From Limanda limanda (taxonomy: Eukaryota > Chordata > Actinopteri > Pleuronectiformes > Pleuronectidae), in assembly GCF_963576545.1 (NCBI RefSeq), contig NC_083642.1, positions 3,348,188-3,412,187 on the forward strand: DNA of 64,000 nt, in the 5' to 3' direction. The translations under genes and the position numbers were made by a program. The notes under the pieces were generated by a model. It worked only from the letters and a program-made list of their open reading frames with translations. It ran no database searches and was not told the origin of the DNA. This document shows, piece after piece, positions 35,205-47,800 of the stretch. How positions within the stretch are numbered: the stretch's first letter is position 1; each line of letters begins with the position of its first letter.

Positions 35205-36180
35205 CGCCAAGGCCCAGAACCTGAACCTGAACCTCACCAAACCGTACTCGACCCTAAATCTGAACCTGAACCAGAACCAAAAACCTAAACATATCCTGAA
35301 CTTCAACCTAGACCTACCTGTACCTTCAACCCAAAGCTACAATAATCATATTCTAAACCTGAACCTAAACTTAAACAAACCCAAATCTAACCTGAACCTT
35401 CTTCTTCTTTTTATTCTATTTGGCAGACTAGACGCTGCAATGGCGTGTTGCTGCCCTCTACTGTAACCGTCATGTGTTCATACTGACCAATACTGTGCAG
35501 AGAGTCCATCGGTTTCTTCATTCTGGTCCAGATGTCCAGGTTTAGTAGATCACAGTAAAAATAAACTGTTCCTCCAGTTGCTCCCAGGTCTCTGAACAGT
35601 TTCCTCTTTCGGACAAACACTTCTTGCGTTGGATGAGGATCAGTTTTACTGTCTCTGAGTCTCCGCACCTACATTTGGCATCTGGGTGTTTAACCAGCAT
35701 TGACCTAGAATAAAGTGGTACCTTTAACTTAAGAATGATCTTACCCTTAACCTTAACATACCCCTAACTTTAACTAAAGCTAAAAATACACTTAACCTAA
35801 ACATAACCTAAACATGGCCCTACTTTTAACCAAAACTAAAAACGAATCTACACCTACACATAGCCCAACTTGAATTAAACCTAACACTAAACCCTAAAAT
35901 ACCCCCTAACCTAAACATACCCCTAACTTTAACTAAACCTAAAAATACACTAAACCTAAACATAACCTAAACATGGCCCTAATTTTAACCAAAACTAAAA
36001 ACGAATCTAAACCTAAACATACCCCAACTTGAATTAAACCTAACTATCCACTAAACCCTAAAATACCCCCTAACCTAAACATGGCCCTAACTTTAACCAA
36101 ATTTAACAAAACATCATCCCAAACATACTTATAACTTAAACATAAACATGAACCTAATTATAACAACAACTAAAAACTAA
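35205..36180. repeat. Telomere-like AACCTAAAC-rich repeat with a 159-bp higher-order unit
   Basis: Degenerate CCTAAA/CCTGAA units. From about 35760 a longer unit repeats: CCCCTAACTTTAACTAAA recurs at 35761 and 35920, and CTAAACATGGCCCTA occurs three times. The 35205-35410 portion has AACCTGAACCTGAAC units. Non-coding. Confidence 0.8.
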
Positions 36181-36220
36181 CCCTTACCTACCTGTAAACG
36201 TGTGCTAAACCGTTTCTTAA

Positions 36221-36311
<91 letters not shown>
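36221..36311. repeat. (CA)n microsatellite upstream of spryd3
   Basis: About 44 uninterrupted CA units, ending some 170 bp before the presumed spryd3 exon 1; a shorter interrupted CA block follows to 36350. Confidence 0.95.
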
Positions 36312-36312
<1 letters not shown>

Positions 36313-36361
36313 CACACACAAACACACACTACACGCACACACACACACAGGGAGCCACAGG

Positions 36362-36480
36362 ATTGGCTGGATTCCCGTCGCCACTTCTCACGCCTCGCTG
36401 TGATTGGCGCACCGGCCCGTGACGTCAGTGCGAAGCGCCGCACTGCAGTTTGTAAAGTTTGCTGTGTCGCGGGCGGACCG
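36362..36480 (+). promoter_or_regulatory. spryd3 promoter region
   Basis: GC-rich, with two inverted CCAAT boxes (ATTGG at 36362-36366 and 36403-36407) and a perfect cAMP-response palindrome TGACGTCA at 36420-36427. No TATA box. Position upstream of exon 1 fits a CpG-type promoter. Confidence 0.6.
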
Positions 36481-36525
36481 ATGGACAGAAGTGGGTCCGA
36501 GTCCCGGTAACCGACCGAGCCCCAG
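36450..36525 (+). other. spryd3: spryd3 5'UTR exon 1
   Basis: Inferred non-coding first exon ending CCCCAG before donor GTACGTG (36526). The next coding exon begins directly with ATG after an acceptor, so this exon would supply 5'UTR. It contains a short upstream frame at 36481-36510 (MDRSGSESR-stop). The transcription start is not determined; 36450 is nominal. Confidence 0.5.
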
Positions 36526-36528
36526 GTA

Positions 36529-36590
36529 CGTGTCCCCGGCGGTGTCCCCGGTGGTGTCCCCGGTGGTGTCCCCGGTGACGTCCCCGTGTT
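36529..36590. repeat. GTCCCCGGTGGT minisatellite at the start of spryd3 intron 1
   Basis: Four to five 15-bp units of TGTCCCCGGTGGTG type immediately after the exon 1 donor. Confidence 0.85.
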
Positions 36591-38857
36591 GTCCTCGCTG
36601 CTGGTAGAACCCCCCCCCCCCTGCCTGGTTCCCACTGGGACTCGGTCTGGAGCGGAGGAGCTAACAGGCTAGCTGCTAGTGATGCTAGCTCCTGTCGAGC
36701 TCTGCGTCTGATCCGCTGAGTCAGTTTCTAGAAGCTGTTAAATGATGAGTCAGTTATTAACCGCTGGGCAGAGGGGTTAGCATGTAGCATGAAGCTATGC
36801 TAACCTCCATGCTAACCTCCGGGATCTGCACCGGCAGCTGTTAGCTTCTCGAACCGTGACAGCGCTAGCTGGATGTAAACACTGGCACGCCCACTTTCCC
36901 CCCTCGCGTTTTAACGTTGGACTGGAGCTGAGCTACACAACTATTCAAGATAGTTTTCATCACTAGCAATATAACAAAAGCCTAAGACATGAATTTATAT
37001 ATATAATGAAGTATAATGCGTTACACAGTGTGAACACACTGTTGATCAGGACGGACTGAAGTGCTGTAGAACAACACTACATGTCATTTGACAGAAGCTT
37101 TTATCCAAAGCGACTCACAATGAGTGCCTTCAACATCTATGAGTGATGTTCAGTATGTTGCCCAAGGACACTTCGGCAGGCAGATGGTGAAGATTGAGGA
37201 TTGAACCGCCGACCTCCTCTGGCCTCCCAGATGTCACGTGTAACTGAGCACATCAACGAAATAACAGTGTTTATAGCATTGATTAGAAGAAACAATTTGC
37301 ATGAATTGAGGAGTTATGTCAGTAATGTAGAATATGTGAGGAGACGTATGGTATGTAAATGCGAGTGAAGTGTCTAGGCCCACAAAACACTTCAGACGTG
37401 ATACAACAACAGAAAGAAAACACAACATCTCGGTGTCATCCAAGTGTCTGGAAGCACCAACATACAAATTCCACAAGAAACAGCGTTTTAAGCCTAAGAG
37501 TCGACGACCAGAATCAGTGATGCTAGCGGATGTAAGGATGTGAAAGTTCGGTTTTCCTGTGTGACCTGGTTAACGTGCGTCCGAGGAGGATATCAGAACA
37601 TTCAGACCTAAAACCTGTTGTTTGGAGTCCAATATGAATGTCGGAGCTTACTTAATTAATATCTTCTGATATAAACTTTTATATTCCAGATATAATTCTT
37701 TGGGCCATATCGTCTCTTCCTATGTTGGATTCTTTTCTCTCCTCAGAAGGTTGATTTGTTTGTGGAAACAATATCAACCCTGAATAGGTATTGATACTAT
37801 ATTCAAATGGGTAATATCTTCATAACAGCTACACAAAATTAATATAGTCCCTCCTGACTTTTTTTTACTTGTTCACGCCTACACACACAAACACAAACAC
37901 ACACACACACGCACACACACAGGACACACCCCTAAACTCAAAATTAGGTAAAAACAACATCATTTCGTGAGGCACATGTTTTATTTGCACACAAAGTGGG
38001 GAAGTGAGATCCACATTCGATGACATTTGGATGTCGGGTGTGAATAGACCCACTTGATCTGTCCATAGTGACAGATTCTCTCAGGATGAATGTGAACACC
38101 AGGTCTGAACTGGGCCAGAGTTTCACGTGTTCGTTTTTAAATCCTGTGACAATAAATCAAATGCTGTCATCAGAATCAGCTTCAGTGACAGTGTTGTTTG
38201 TGCACACTGACTTTGTGGTTGTGCGTACACCCAGCTCCAGGACTGATGTTCATGAAGATACACAGGGACTCACATATTCAGTTTATAAAATAAGTGAATA
38301 TTATCATCATATTATCTTGAACCAACGGACTGCAGCTATGCTCGTCTCAGACCCACTGGAGCTGGAGCGGCGTCTTATGAAACGCTTTTCAAGGATTGTT
38401 GCTTCACTGCAGTATTTCAACACTGAATTGAGCAGCTGCCTTTTGTTGAATTTTTCCCTGCCCTTGTTCGCTGCTAATCCAAAATATGCTGACACGTCAA
38501 CTACACAGCTGTAGAGAGTCTCTGCTTTATTATGGCTGCGTAGCACTGAAGCCAGGACCTTTAGACTAGATCCAGAGTAACGTTTGATACCTTATTGCAG
38601 ATGTATCAGTGTGTCTGTAGGTGATAGTGAGAAAGTAGGTTTGAGGTGTCACCACAAGTATGCTGTCCAAATTAATTATATTAATAATGAGTCTATCATG
38701 TGTCCAAATTCTACGCTGCACAAGTATGAGGGAGAAAGGTTGAATGAGACACAGACAGACAGGTTTCTGTAACTGTAACAGGCAGGAAACACTGCACAGC
38801 AGACTGAGCTGAACGGTGACGAGCTCATATCTGACGGACCTGTTTCTGTTCCTTTAG
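36591..38857. other. spryd3 intron 1, no gene recognised
   Basis: Holds GCTAGC-rich sequence at 36660-36870 and a degenerate dispersed repeat at 37085-37220 (CTTTTATCCAAAGCGACTCA, GTTGCCCAAGGACACTTCGG), related to 23950-24120. Open frames near 38068-38514 show no domain. Confidence 0.6.
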
Positions 38858-41800
38858 ATGGATGACATCAATGTCCTACACCACAGATGCCTCTTGAATC
38901 TAAGGCGTCGAATCAGAGACATTGGGGACGGGCGCCCGGCACAGGAGCGATTCATGAGGCTGCAGAAAGATGGAGACGCTCTCAGGTCAGACGGCTGCTC
39001 AAGGTTCACTGGGTCTGCAGAGGCCTGGAAAAACAGTTTTATAGATACATATACATTTATTAACTCTTTATGCTAATTGTCTGTTTATTTACTTGTGTGT
39101 TTTTATAAATTAAATGTATGTTTTTTTAACCAGCAGGCGGTCACAGAAGCTTTGACATTATAAGCCAATACAGAAATATTTTCGTGCACCATGGCGTATG
39201 GTGACTGTGCACATTTTTGTATTTTGATGACAGGATTCGCCGGCACATCTGGAAACAGGGAATGATTGAGATGTACTGGGTGTGTTGGTGGCAAGGATCG
39301 ACTTAACCAACCAGACATTGATTTATACTCTTATCCCTCCCTCTTAATCCTGCCATCAACACACTGTACATCTCAATTCATCCCCATTTCCAGATGCGTC
39401 AGACATGCGATCAGGCTGATGTTGTTGCTGAGACTGTTGGACAGGAGGAGGCTGTTCTTCCAGACGTGTTTCTGATTCAGCAGTTGAACCAACAGTCACC
39501 TTTTGTTAACCTGTGCTTTCTTCTCTTTAGTTACCAAGGGAACTCTGAAGAAGTGGGTTGCTATGTGGCTGGCCATCCTCTCTCAAAGGGAAACTGTTAC
39601 TTCGAGGTAAGACACATTGAAACTGATGCTGTGGATCTCTCTGTAGCGCCTCCCTGAGCTCAAAGTGGCAGGAGACTCCTCGCTCTCCTCCTCTTCCTCT
39701 CGGTGAAGACTTGGGTCAAGGGCGTTTGGCCCTGGAAAGTTTGATCTCTGCTCTGCAGCTTACGTGACCGTATCTCGCAGGAAGATAAAAAGTTATGACA
39801 CTTTTCACTTGTACTGATCTGACTCTGAGGCCACTGCGTCTTCTTAGAAGATATCGTGTCTGTGAGCATTTCTTAAAACCATACTCGGTGTATTCAGAGA
39901 ACCTCACCTGAGGGTAAAAACGTGAAACATAAAGATATTTCAAATTTTGCACAGTTTCAGCAAGTTGGTCAGCAAGTGAAACTAGTGCTCAGTGTTTCCG
40001 CTGAAACCATTTTAACGTGGCGGCCCGGCCGTGGCAAAAAAAAAAAACGGGAATAATATCAAAACAAAGCAATAAATAATCTAATCCCGTGCCTTGGTTA
40101 CAGAGGTGGGTAAACAGAGCAGGCATTTAGTTAGGCGGGGCAAAGACTCATCCATCCTCACTCCTTCAGTTCAACATGGGTTGTCTTCGCTCTCATCCTG
40201 GTTCCCTTCCACCAACACCTGAGCTCACCGACTCTGTTCTGTAGCTGCCACAACATGATGTGGGTGATTGCTGTCGAGTGAAGCAGTGGAGACGGGTGAA
40301 CTGTGACTTTCCCGGATCAATAAACCAGACGTTGTTAAGACACAAGTGAAACCTCTTTCCATCAGAGGAAGACACACACTATGTTTTGACTCACAGGCTG
40401 ACAAGGTTTTCTTTAGGTGTTCCTCTGGCAAACTGGAACCTTTGCCACCATGTGTAACCTCTTGACCCACAGGACACCCTCCAGAGAAGGTCTGTGGAAT
40501 TGGTCTCCGTGAATCCTGCAGAGAATCTCCTGCTGTGATCTCACACAGGTTTTTACTAGAGAAAATCCGACGAAAGTCCAGAGTCTCTCACTCAGACTTG
40601 ATTTGCGTTCTCGAATGGAACCCTCATACAGAATGTACAGAGTCCAGTGCACATCTGAAAGCAGCTCATGCCTTCATTTGGGCATCGTAGTCCTATTAGG
40701 TTGATTCTTATTATTATACATTAGTTGATGTGATTGCATCGAGCTGCTATCTGTAACTCTGTTATTCACAGTATGATAGGCCCACATACCGTCATCCCTG
40801 GTTGTGCCCAAGATTGCTTTTCCATCCAGCTAGCAATTTTATCCCCTGGAATCCCATTGCTGACAATTTTCTCAACTTCATATTAAATTCTCAGTGCCCC
40901 CCCACAGTCCCAGTTCACCAGTGCAAAACCACTACCTCAAAAATGTCCTAGCTCCATTGGAATGAGGGATAGGGTGTGGGTTAGGTGGTATCTCTGAGCA
41001 CAAAGATTAGTCTAACACACAGTGTTTTGCAGCAGACTGGCAGAGGGAGAAAGCATTGGACCCTACAGTCACTATCAGGCTGCTGGAACCGTCTGCATCC
41101 TTACAGTAGAGAGAGGAGGGAAGTATCTCTGTGATTTAGCACCGGAAAGTAGCAAGAGTTCAGTCGTAAATTAGGTGCTGAGGTGCAGAGTGTTCTTTAT
41201 GAGGCAGCTCTTCTGTGGATGCTGCGTGTCACCGTTGTCTGGTGACGTTTGTTCATGAAGCTGCAGGTGAGGCGGGTGTTCGCTCTGGTCTCGGCTCCAG
41301 GAGGAAAACGTCAGGACATACGTTATCCAGGGAGCCTACGTCATTCCACCGGGCTGCAAATAGACCCAGACAGGACCACGCTGCATCCGAGTCCTGTAGC
41401 CATACCAATCTCTCCTGAGTCTCTTCTCCCCCTATTCCTTTCAGATGTCCTCCTCGCGATGGGAAGCTCTATTTCGGGCACATGATGGAACATTTCAGAT
41501 TCACTGTTTCACTCGACTCGACTACAAGCTAACAATGTAGTTTGACGTTTCTTTTTTATCACTGCTGTGAGGAGTTCCCGATTTGTGCCAGATGTGACAT
41601 TTCCTCTAAATGTGATGTCAGACTCTCGTCTGACCTCCAGGAGCCTTTTCTCTCTCCTGCCTCCGCATGCAAATCGTTAAGATAACAATGGTTATATGTA
41701 AATGAGAATCACATTTGGAGCCTCCTAGGACCGTCTGACATTTAAACAAGAGGATTTTTAGTGTGGTCATTACCCAGAGTTTCATGCTACATTTTTCTCT

Positions 41801-44800
41801 ACTTCGTGACGCACATGCTGTCAGTTTCCCAGATATCTCGAAAGTTTGGGAGCATTTATTCTCATAAAGGTCAGGCTTCTGTCGACGTATGCGTCACTGC
41901 TATCCTCGTGTTTCTCCCTCGTTCTGCTTTCACAAGGAATCCATTTCACGTTTGTTGTCAGTGCTGCTGCACTTTCTCCAGTTTGTGTCGTCAGTCCTCC
42001 TCCAGGCCAGCTCAACATCTGCAGCATTCCTCTCATTTTAATAGAGTTGTTTGAAACATTAATGTCAACATAACTGAACGGCTCATCGGTGCACACATTC
42101 CTGCTCCTTGATAATCTAAGTCATCTCGCATGCTCTTTTTATTCATGGTATTTTAACAGTTGAGGTGTGGACGTGGGAACCGGCCAAGGGAAAAGAATTC
42201 ACTCCTCTCACACAGCGACGGTATAATGTCTGATCCCTAAATTGACAAACTGGAAAGGAATCGATCCTGGATTCTTTAGTCAGGGAAACACAAGAAGTTT
42301 GGTCTCGTGTGCCAGGAGCCGACGAGCAGGAGCAGGGATTCATCCGGTGGAGGAGGAGGAGGTGAATAATGAAACACGCCGGTGAAGTGGAAGACACCAG
42401 GGTCGATGCAGAAGAAGGAAACAGACTCACAGACTGTTACTCTTCTATACCGGATTACTACCTAGTCATGATCAGGTTATCATGATGACTGTCCTTCACC
42501 CATTTCTGCTGGGTCATGTTTCTGTGATTGGGTTTAATTGGCTGGTTGGCGTTATGTCAGGGGGGAGGAGTCTATTGTGAAGCTCTTCCTGCCGCCGCCA
42601 TGTGAGCTCTGGATGTTTCATGTGCAGCTGTTAACTATTGACTGTAAATAAAGATGGCGTCTCTATTTCAGGATCGCTTAGGCTTATGAGTCCCAGCCGC
42701 TGCTGCTTGAGAGTCGCCTGTTTATTTAAAGATTATTAGTATTTAACGTTTAAAGTGTCCAAATTACACAAAATGCTACACTACACTTACTTGGGCCACG
42801 AACAATCCTCATGCCAAGTGTGGAGCCAATAAAATGAACGGTTCTGGAGACTCACAGATTCCTGGAAGTAGTAGATTGATCCAAATCTCTCCTGTTCCTG
42901 GATATTAGCCCTCGATGAATTTCTGATTGTTCTCATAAACTTTATGACTTGAATTCAGCTCAAAGTGATAAATTCCTGGATCCAGCCCTTTGTCTGGTTC
43001 TGTTCCAAAAGTCAGTGAGTTCTCTTTCTGTCCGTTCTCCACACCGCTTCCAAGTTTCAAGGAATGGAAGCAGCAATAGAGACTCAGTAGACATTTTTCT
43101 ATTGTCACACAAATTCTGTTCATATGAAACAGCCCTATATGTAGTGGGATCAGTACAGTAGCACATCTCCACTATGTGTAGAGTCAGACTTTAGTTTGGA
43201 TCAAACCCACATTATCCTGAGTGGGTCAAGTCTGTCTGAGATTTACTGGAGTGGTTCCCTTCCTGACCTGTTTTCCTCTGAAGGTGGAACTGAGTAAAGT
43301 TTCTGATCGTAAAATATATAGAATGTTAAACTTGTGTTTGAATTTTGGTTTTGGCTGTAAATTCCTTTAGTTATTTTTTGCAGTGACCTTTTTACTCTGC
43401 ACACGTCAGAGTCAAATGTGACCTGCTCCAGCTGTGAGTTGATTTAACTGGTCCTGCTCTTAGGCTGATTCCACGTCTGCAAACACATCAACTCTGCTGC
43501 AGATGCGTCCGGCGTCCACGCTACCGGAGTCTAAGAGCGGCTGAAATGAAGAAGTTTGGAAACGCTGCAGGTTCCGTTCTAGTTTGAAAACTCTGGGTCT
43601 GCGTTTGAGTCTGGACGGCCAGAAACTGAGATGAAACTACGAGGTATAGACTCACACAGACGGTTGCTGATCGGGTCTTTTTTGATGGTGACGTAGCCAT
43701 CGCTGAAACCTTTGCTAAGTTCGCTAACATTTTACAATGATACAACTATTAGAGCTGTCTGTTTACCCCGGCACATTCATGCCCAGTACACGCCGGTGGA
43801 TACGTAATGTGCGTTTTCAGTTCTATTAGTTTGGACGAGGATCAAAACAGACCCAGAGAGTCTGAGCATTGAAACACTGGTGAGATTGTTTTAGTTTGAA
43901 AATTACGTTTCCAAACAAAAATGTAATAATATAGATATGGCCTAGTTACAGTGTTTTCTCTCTCTTTGTGTGTGTGTGTGTGTTTGTTATAGGTGACGAT
44001 AGTGGACACAGGGGTGAGGGGAACCATTGCTGTGGGCCTGGTGCCTAAATTCTACAGGCTGGACCACCAGCCTGGCTGGCTGCCATACTCTGTAGCTTAC
44101 CACGCTGACAACGGCAAGTAAGTCAAACCACAGTCATCTATACACTACAGTTTCTTGCATGCTTTGGGAAAATGGATTGTGGCCTGTTGCTGCTGCATCC
44201 ACATATAACCGCAACAGTAATTCAGTATATAATTCTCCTTAGTTCTTGCTTTTAGTTCTAACTTTTTCTTGCTCGAGCATAAAGAACTTTTGATGCAGGG
44301 ATAATGTCTCCGAACCCCACAGGCCTCAGAACTGTTTGTCTGGCTTCAATTATACATTTTCTTTCTTTATAGATTTAGAACACTTTCTTTTTACTACTAA
44401 TAATTGTAAATGCAAAGCTGTCGTGGAAAAATATTGAACAGTACACATCAAAACTATTCAAAGTGTCATATTTAACATACTTGTTTTGTTTGACCATTAT
44501 TTTAAAAGTAAAAAATAACTCATTTGCAATAAAAAAAGTAAAGAGAAAGGAAGCAAGAATAATTGTTGTTGTCAAAATCTTTAATTTTCTCAAGATCTTG
44601 AAATCAATTAATCTGCTAATGTGTGTGGTTTTGCACCAAATTCCAAACACTAATAGAAACCAGTTCCCTAAACATGTCTGATATTTCCTATTCTCTGAGA
44701 AATCAATTTATAATTTAACAATGTGAAAGACAGTAAAAAGATGAATCCAGAATCCATAGTCATTGGGTTCTTCCCCAAACAACACTGCATCCTTCAAACT

Positions 44801-47800
44801 ATCTAATGAACTAACAGACAGAAAAACAAACAAATACAGACGATAACAAAACCTCCTTGATAATAGAAAGTGAAAAACAATTCAGCATCTGCCCCGTGAT
44901 CAGGTTTCTCATCAACATGTGATGTTTACCGTTGAATGTAAAGTTCTGTCCTGATCTGCCCCACATCCTTCCACCTCAAGTCTCATGATGATGATCCCTC
45001 CGGTGGTTTGTGAGTCGTCCTCCTCACAGACAGACAAACAAATTAATACGGGCTGCTGATAAATGCCGTAGATACTTATTCGACCCAAACTGGGCGCTAA
45101 GCACTTTCACTACGTGCTCTGGGTTTAGCGCCATGTTTAGGACTGGATTTATATTCGCGGTCCGCTGTAGATATTTCAGCGTCCGATTTCAGCCGTTGAT
45201 GGCACCGCACACTCCTGCAGCATTAGACAGATGTGTTGTGCATTATCAGGTCAGAGCAGTCGGCGTAATTATATGGCTCAGAGTGTGTTTACATATCTCT
45301 TCACTAGGTCATTCAAGGAGACCAGATAACGAGGTGAACGTATGTAAAAGTAAACTGTGAGGGACTAAAAGGTCAGAGGTCAGCCTGTTCGTAACACTAC
45401 GTTCCATCCGTGTTTGTTCCTCCTTTTCTTTATGTGATCATCAACCCTCTGGCATAGCTTGTTCCCCCAGAACAGTCAACTTCAGCTTGATTATAGATGG
45501 TTAATATACTCATTAGGAGAGAAGACATAGAGCACCAACAGTGAGATGTTTCTCTCCTCTCTCCTTCAGACTGTACAATGGAAACCCTGTGGGGCAGCAG
45601 TTTGGACCAAAATGTGCTCGAGGTGACCGCGTCGGCTGTGGAATCCACTCGGAAAATACAGAAGCAGGTTTCTCAACAGTCTTTTTCACCAAAAACGGCA
45701 AAGAGGTAAGTGTTCTAACGTGGTGGAGTCTGTGTTTGTTCTCCGTGTGTCTTCACTTCACTGTTTCCTCACGGCTCTCTCCTGCTCAGGTGGGCTCAGT
45801 GGAGGTTCCTGTGTTGGCTGAGGGGCTGTTCCCCGCGGTAGGGATGCACTCCATGGGGGAGGAGGTGAAGGTGGACCTGCAGGCTGAGTGGTTCCTGGAG
45901 GAGGACGAGAGCATGATGATGGTTGACAGCCATGAGGACGACTGGGGTCGGCTGTACGACGTCAGGGTGAGCGGAACGGTAAGAAGGAGAAAGAACTCTC
46001 TATTGGTTCATGGAGAACTTTTGTATTCCTCACGCTCGGGCCCTGACTCAATGACAGAAGTCTCCAGTATGTAACTCTGCATCTTCTGGTTCTGCAATAA
46101 CAACAACAAACAATCACAGTTTTGTGGTTACGAACAGTTCTGTGTTTAGCCTAGAACTCCGATTTGCGGCATAACAAGATAGATGATGGAACATAACATG
46201 AAATATCAAACATTTTCCTATCATCACATATCACTCAGCCCAATGATTCCTTTAAGTAATTGTATCAATCACCAATCGCTGCTATTTTCAGAGTTGTTAA
46301 ACAAAGCTGAATAGCCTTGTAGGGTTGGGTGGTTTTTGCTGAATACACATTGTATATATTGTGTGTTTTTCTTGCATATGTGTTTGGAATGGGATCGGTT
46401 TGAATTGGGGCTTTTGTTTAGATTAGACAAATATCTTTTATTCAGTCCCACAATGCCTTGTTAAAGCAGCATTACAAATATGAAGTAAGAAACGAGTAAA
46501 TGGAAAATATAAAAATAGGAACAATGTAAACACGACAGAAAATACCAAAGTAGTAATTATATATACAATGTAAACGGGCTCTGTACCCTTTGTTTTGTGC
46601 TCTTAGAAGATCATTCATCTGCTCGTGGTTTCACTTTATCCCTGGTTGTTGACAGCCGTGCTTAATGCTTCAGGGAAAGCTCGAGACACAATCATTTCAA
46701 TTTAAATTATTTTGTCTCGTCCCATCATCGTCTTGCCGTGACTGGATTTGGGTCACCTTTGTTTTTGCAGGTTGCTTCATGACATCAGCTCAGGGATTTT
46801 CCTCCGAGTTCTGTATAGACACCAGGTTCAGTAACAAGATCAACAGCAGACTGTCAGGGAAGACGTGGAGTCTCTCGTCTTTCTTTCCCTCTTTGCTACT
46901 TCGCAGTCGGGGATTATGCAACAGTTCAGATCAGTTCAACAGGCAAATCGACTTTCAGATCTAAGGCACACAAGCAGGGTGACTTTTATCTGCAGATAGA
47001 GATGCATATAAATCTAAAGACGTGTGTAGTTCAAGGAACCATCATCAGCTTTTGGTTGCCACATTGTAATCACTTTAATTGCAGTCATAATTTGTAGTCC
47101 TGTGTGTTATTATACCATTATACACCAATTAAACCTCATGAATTCTAATTAAACCTAATTCACACTACTCACTGCTCTTGGTGTAACTCAGAGACCTCAC
47201 ACGCTATGACAGTGGTGTTCCTGGTGAACTAATGAGCACATGTTTATTATTGATGGCTGTGTTCACCTCCACTGTGCTTTACCTGCAAAGACGTGTGACG
47301 TCTCATCAACTAGTTGCTGAGGGGGGGGGGGTAATACAGAGCTATGCTGAGTGGAGCTGAGACCTGACATAAACTAGAAGGACACTCAGGGATCACGTAT
47401 CACTGCCAAAACCCCAACAGTCTCCTTATGAAACCACATTTAAATTCGCTAGATCCAGATTTTGTTTGGATCGGCACCAAATCCCACATCAAGTTTCATG
47501 GTTTTGTGTCTTTTAGTTTTTGCGTAATTCTTCCAAAGAACGAACCGACAGGAAAAGCAAACAAATGCGGATGAAAGGTGAAGATGTTGATGATTGAATC
47601 TGAATCTGTGATCGGTCTTTAGTTTGATTTGATGTGATAAATGCCTAAAGCTAAACTGCTTGTTACAGGCTGTGGTTCAGAAAACACATTTCACAATCAC
47701 TTTCACCTTAAAAGAGTTTAAAGTCTGGAACCAGGCTGACTAACCACCAGATGAGTTATGACCATAAAACATTAGATTCAGAGCGAAAAAGTCTGTGAAG

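Noticed and set aside
35194..35466. Asn/Leu-rich frame
   Set aside because: Reading of AACCTGAACCTG tandem repeats, no ATG-supported gene.
38068..38514. 148-codon plus-strand frame in spryd3 intron 1
   Set aside because: No domain and no plausible splice context tying it to spryd3; contains ordinary intron composition.
45979..46074. 32-codon extension of spryd3 past exon 6
   Set aside because: Begins with the donor GTAAGAAG and loses similarity to SPRYD3, which resumes exactly at 62269; treated as intron read-through.
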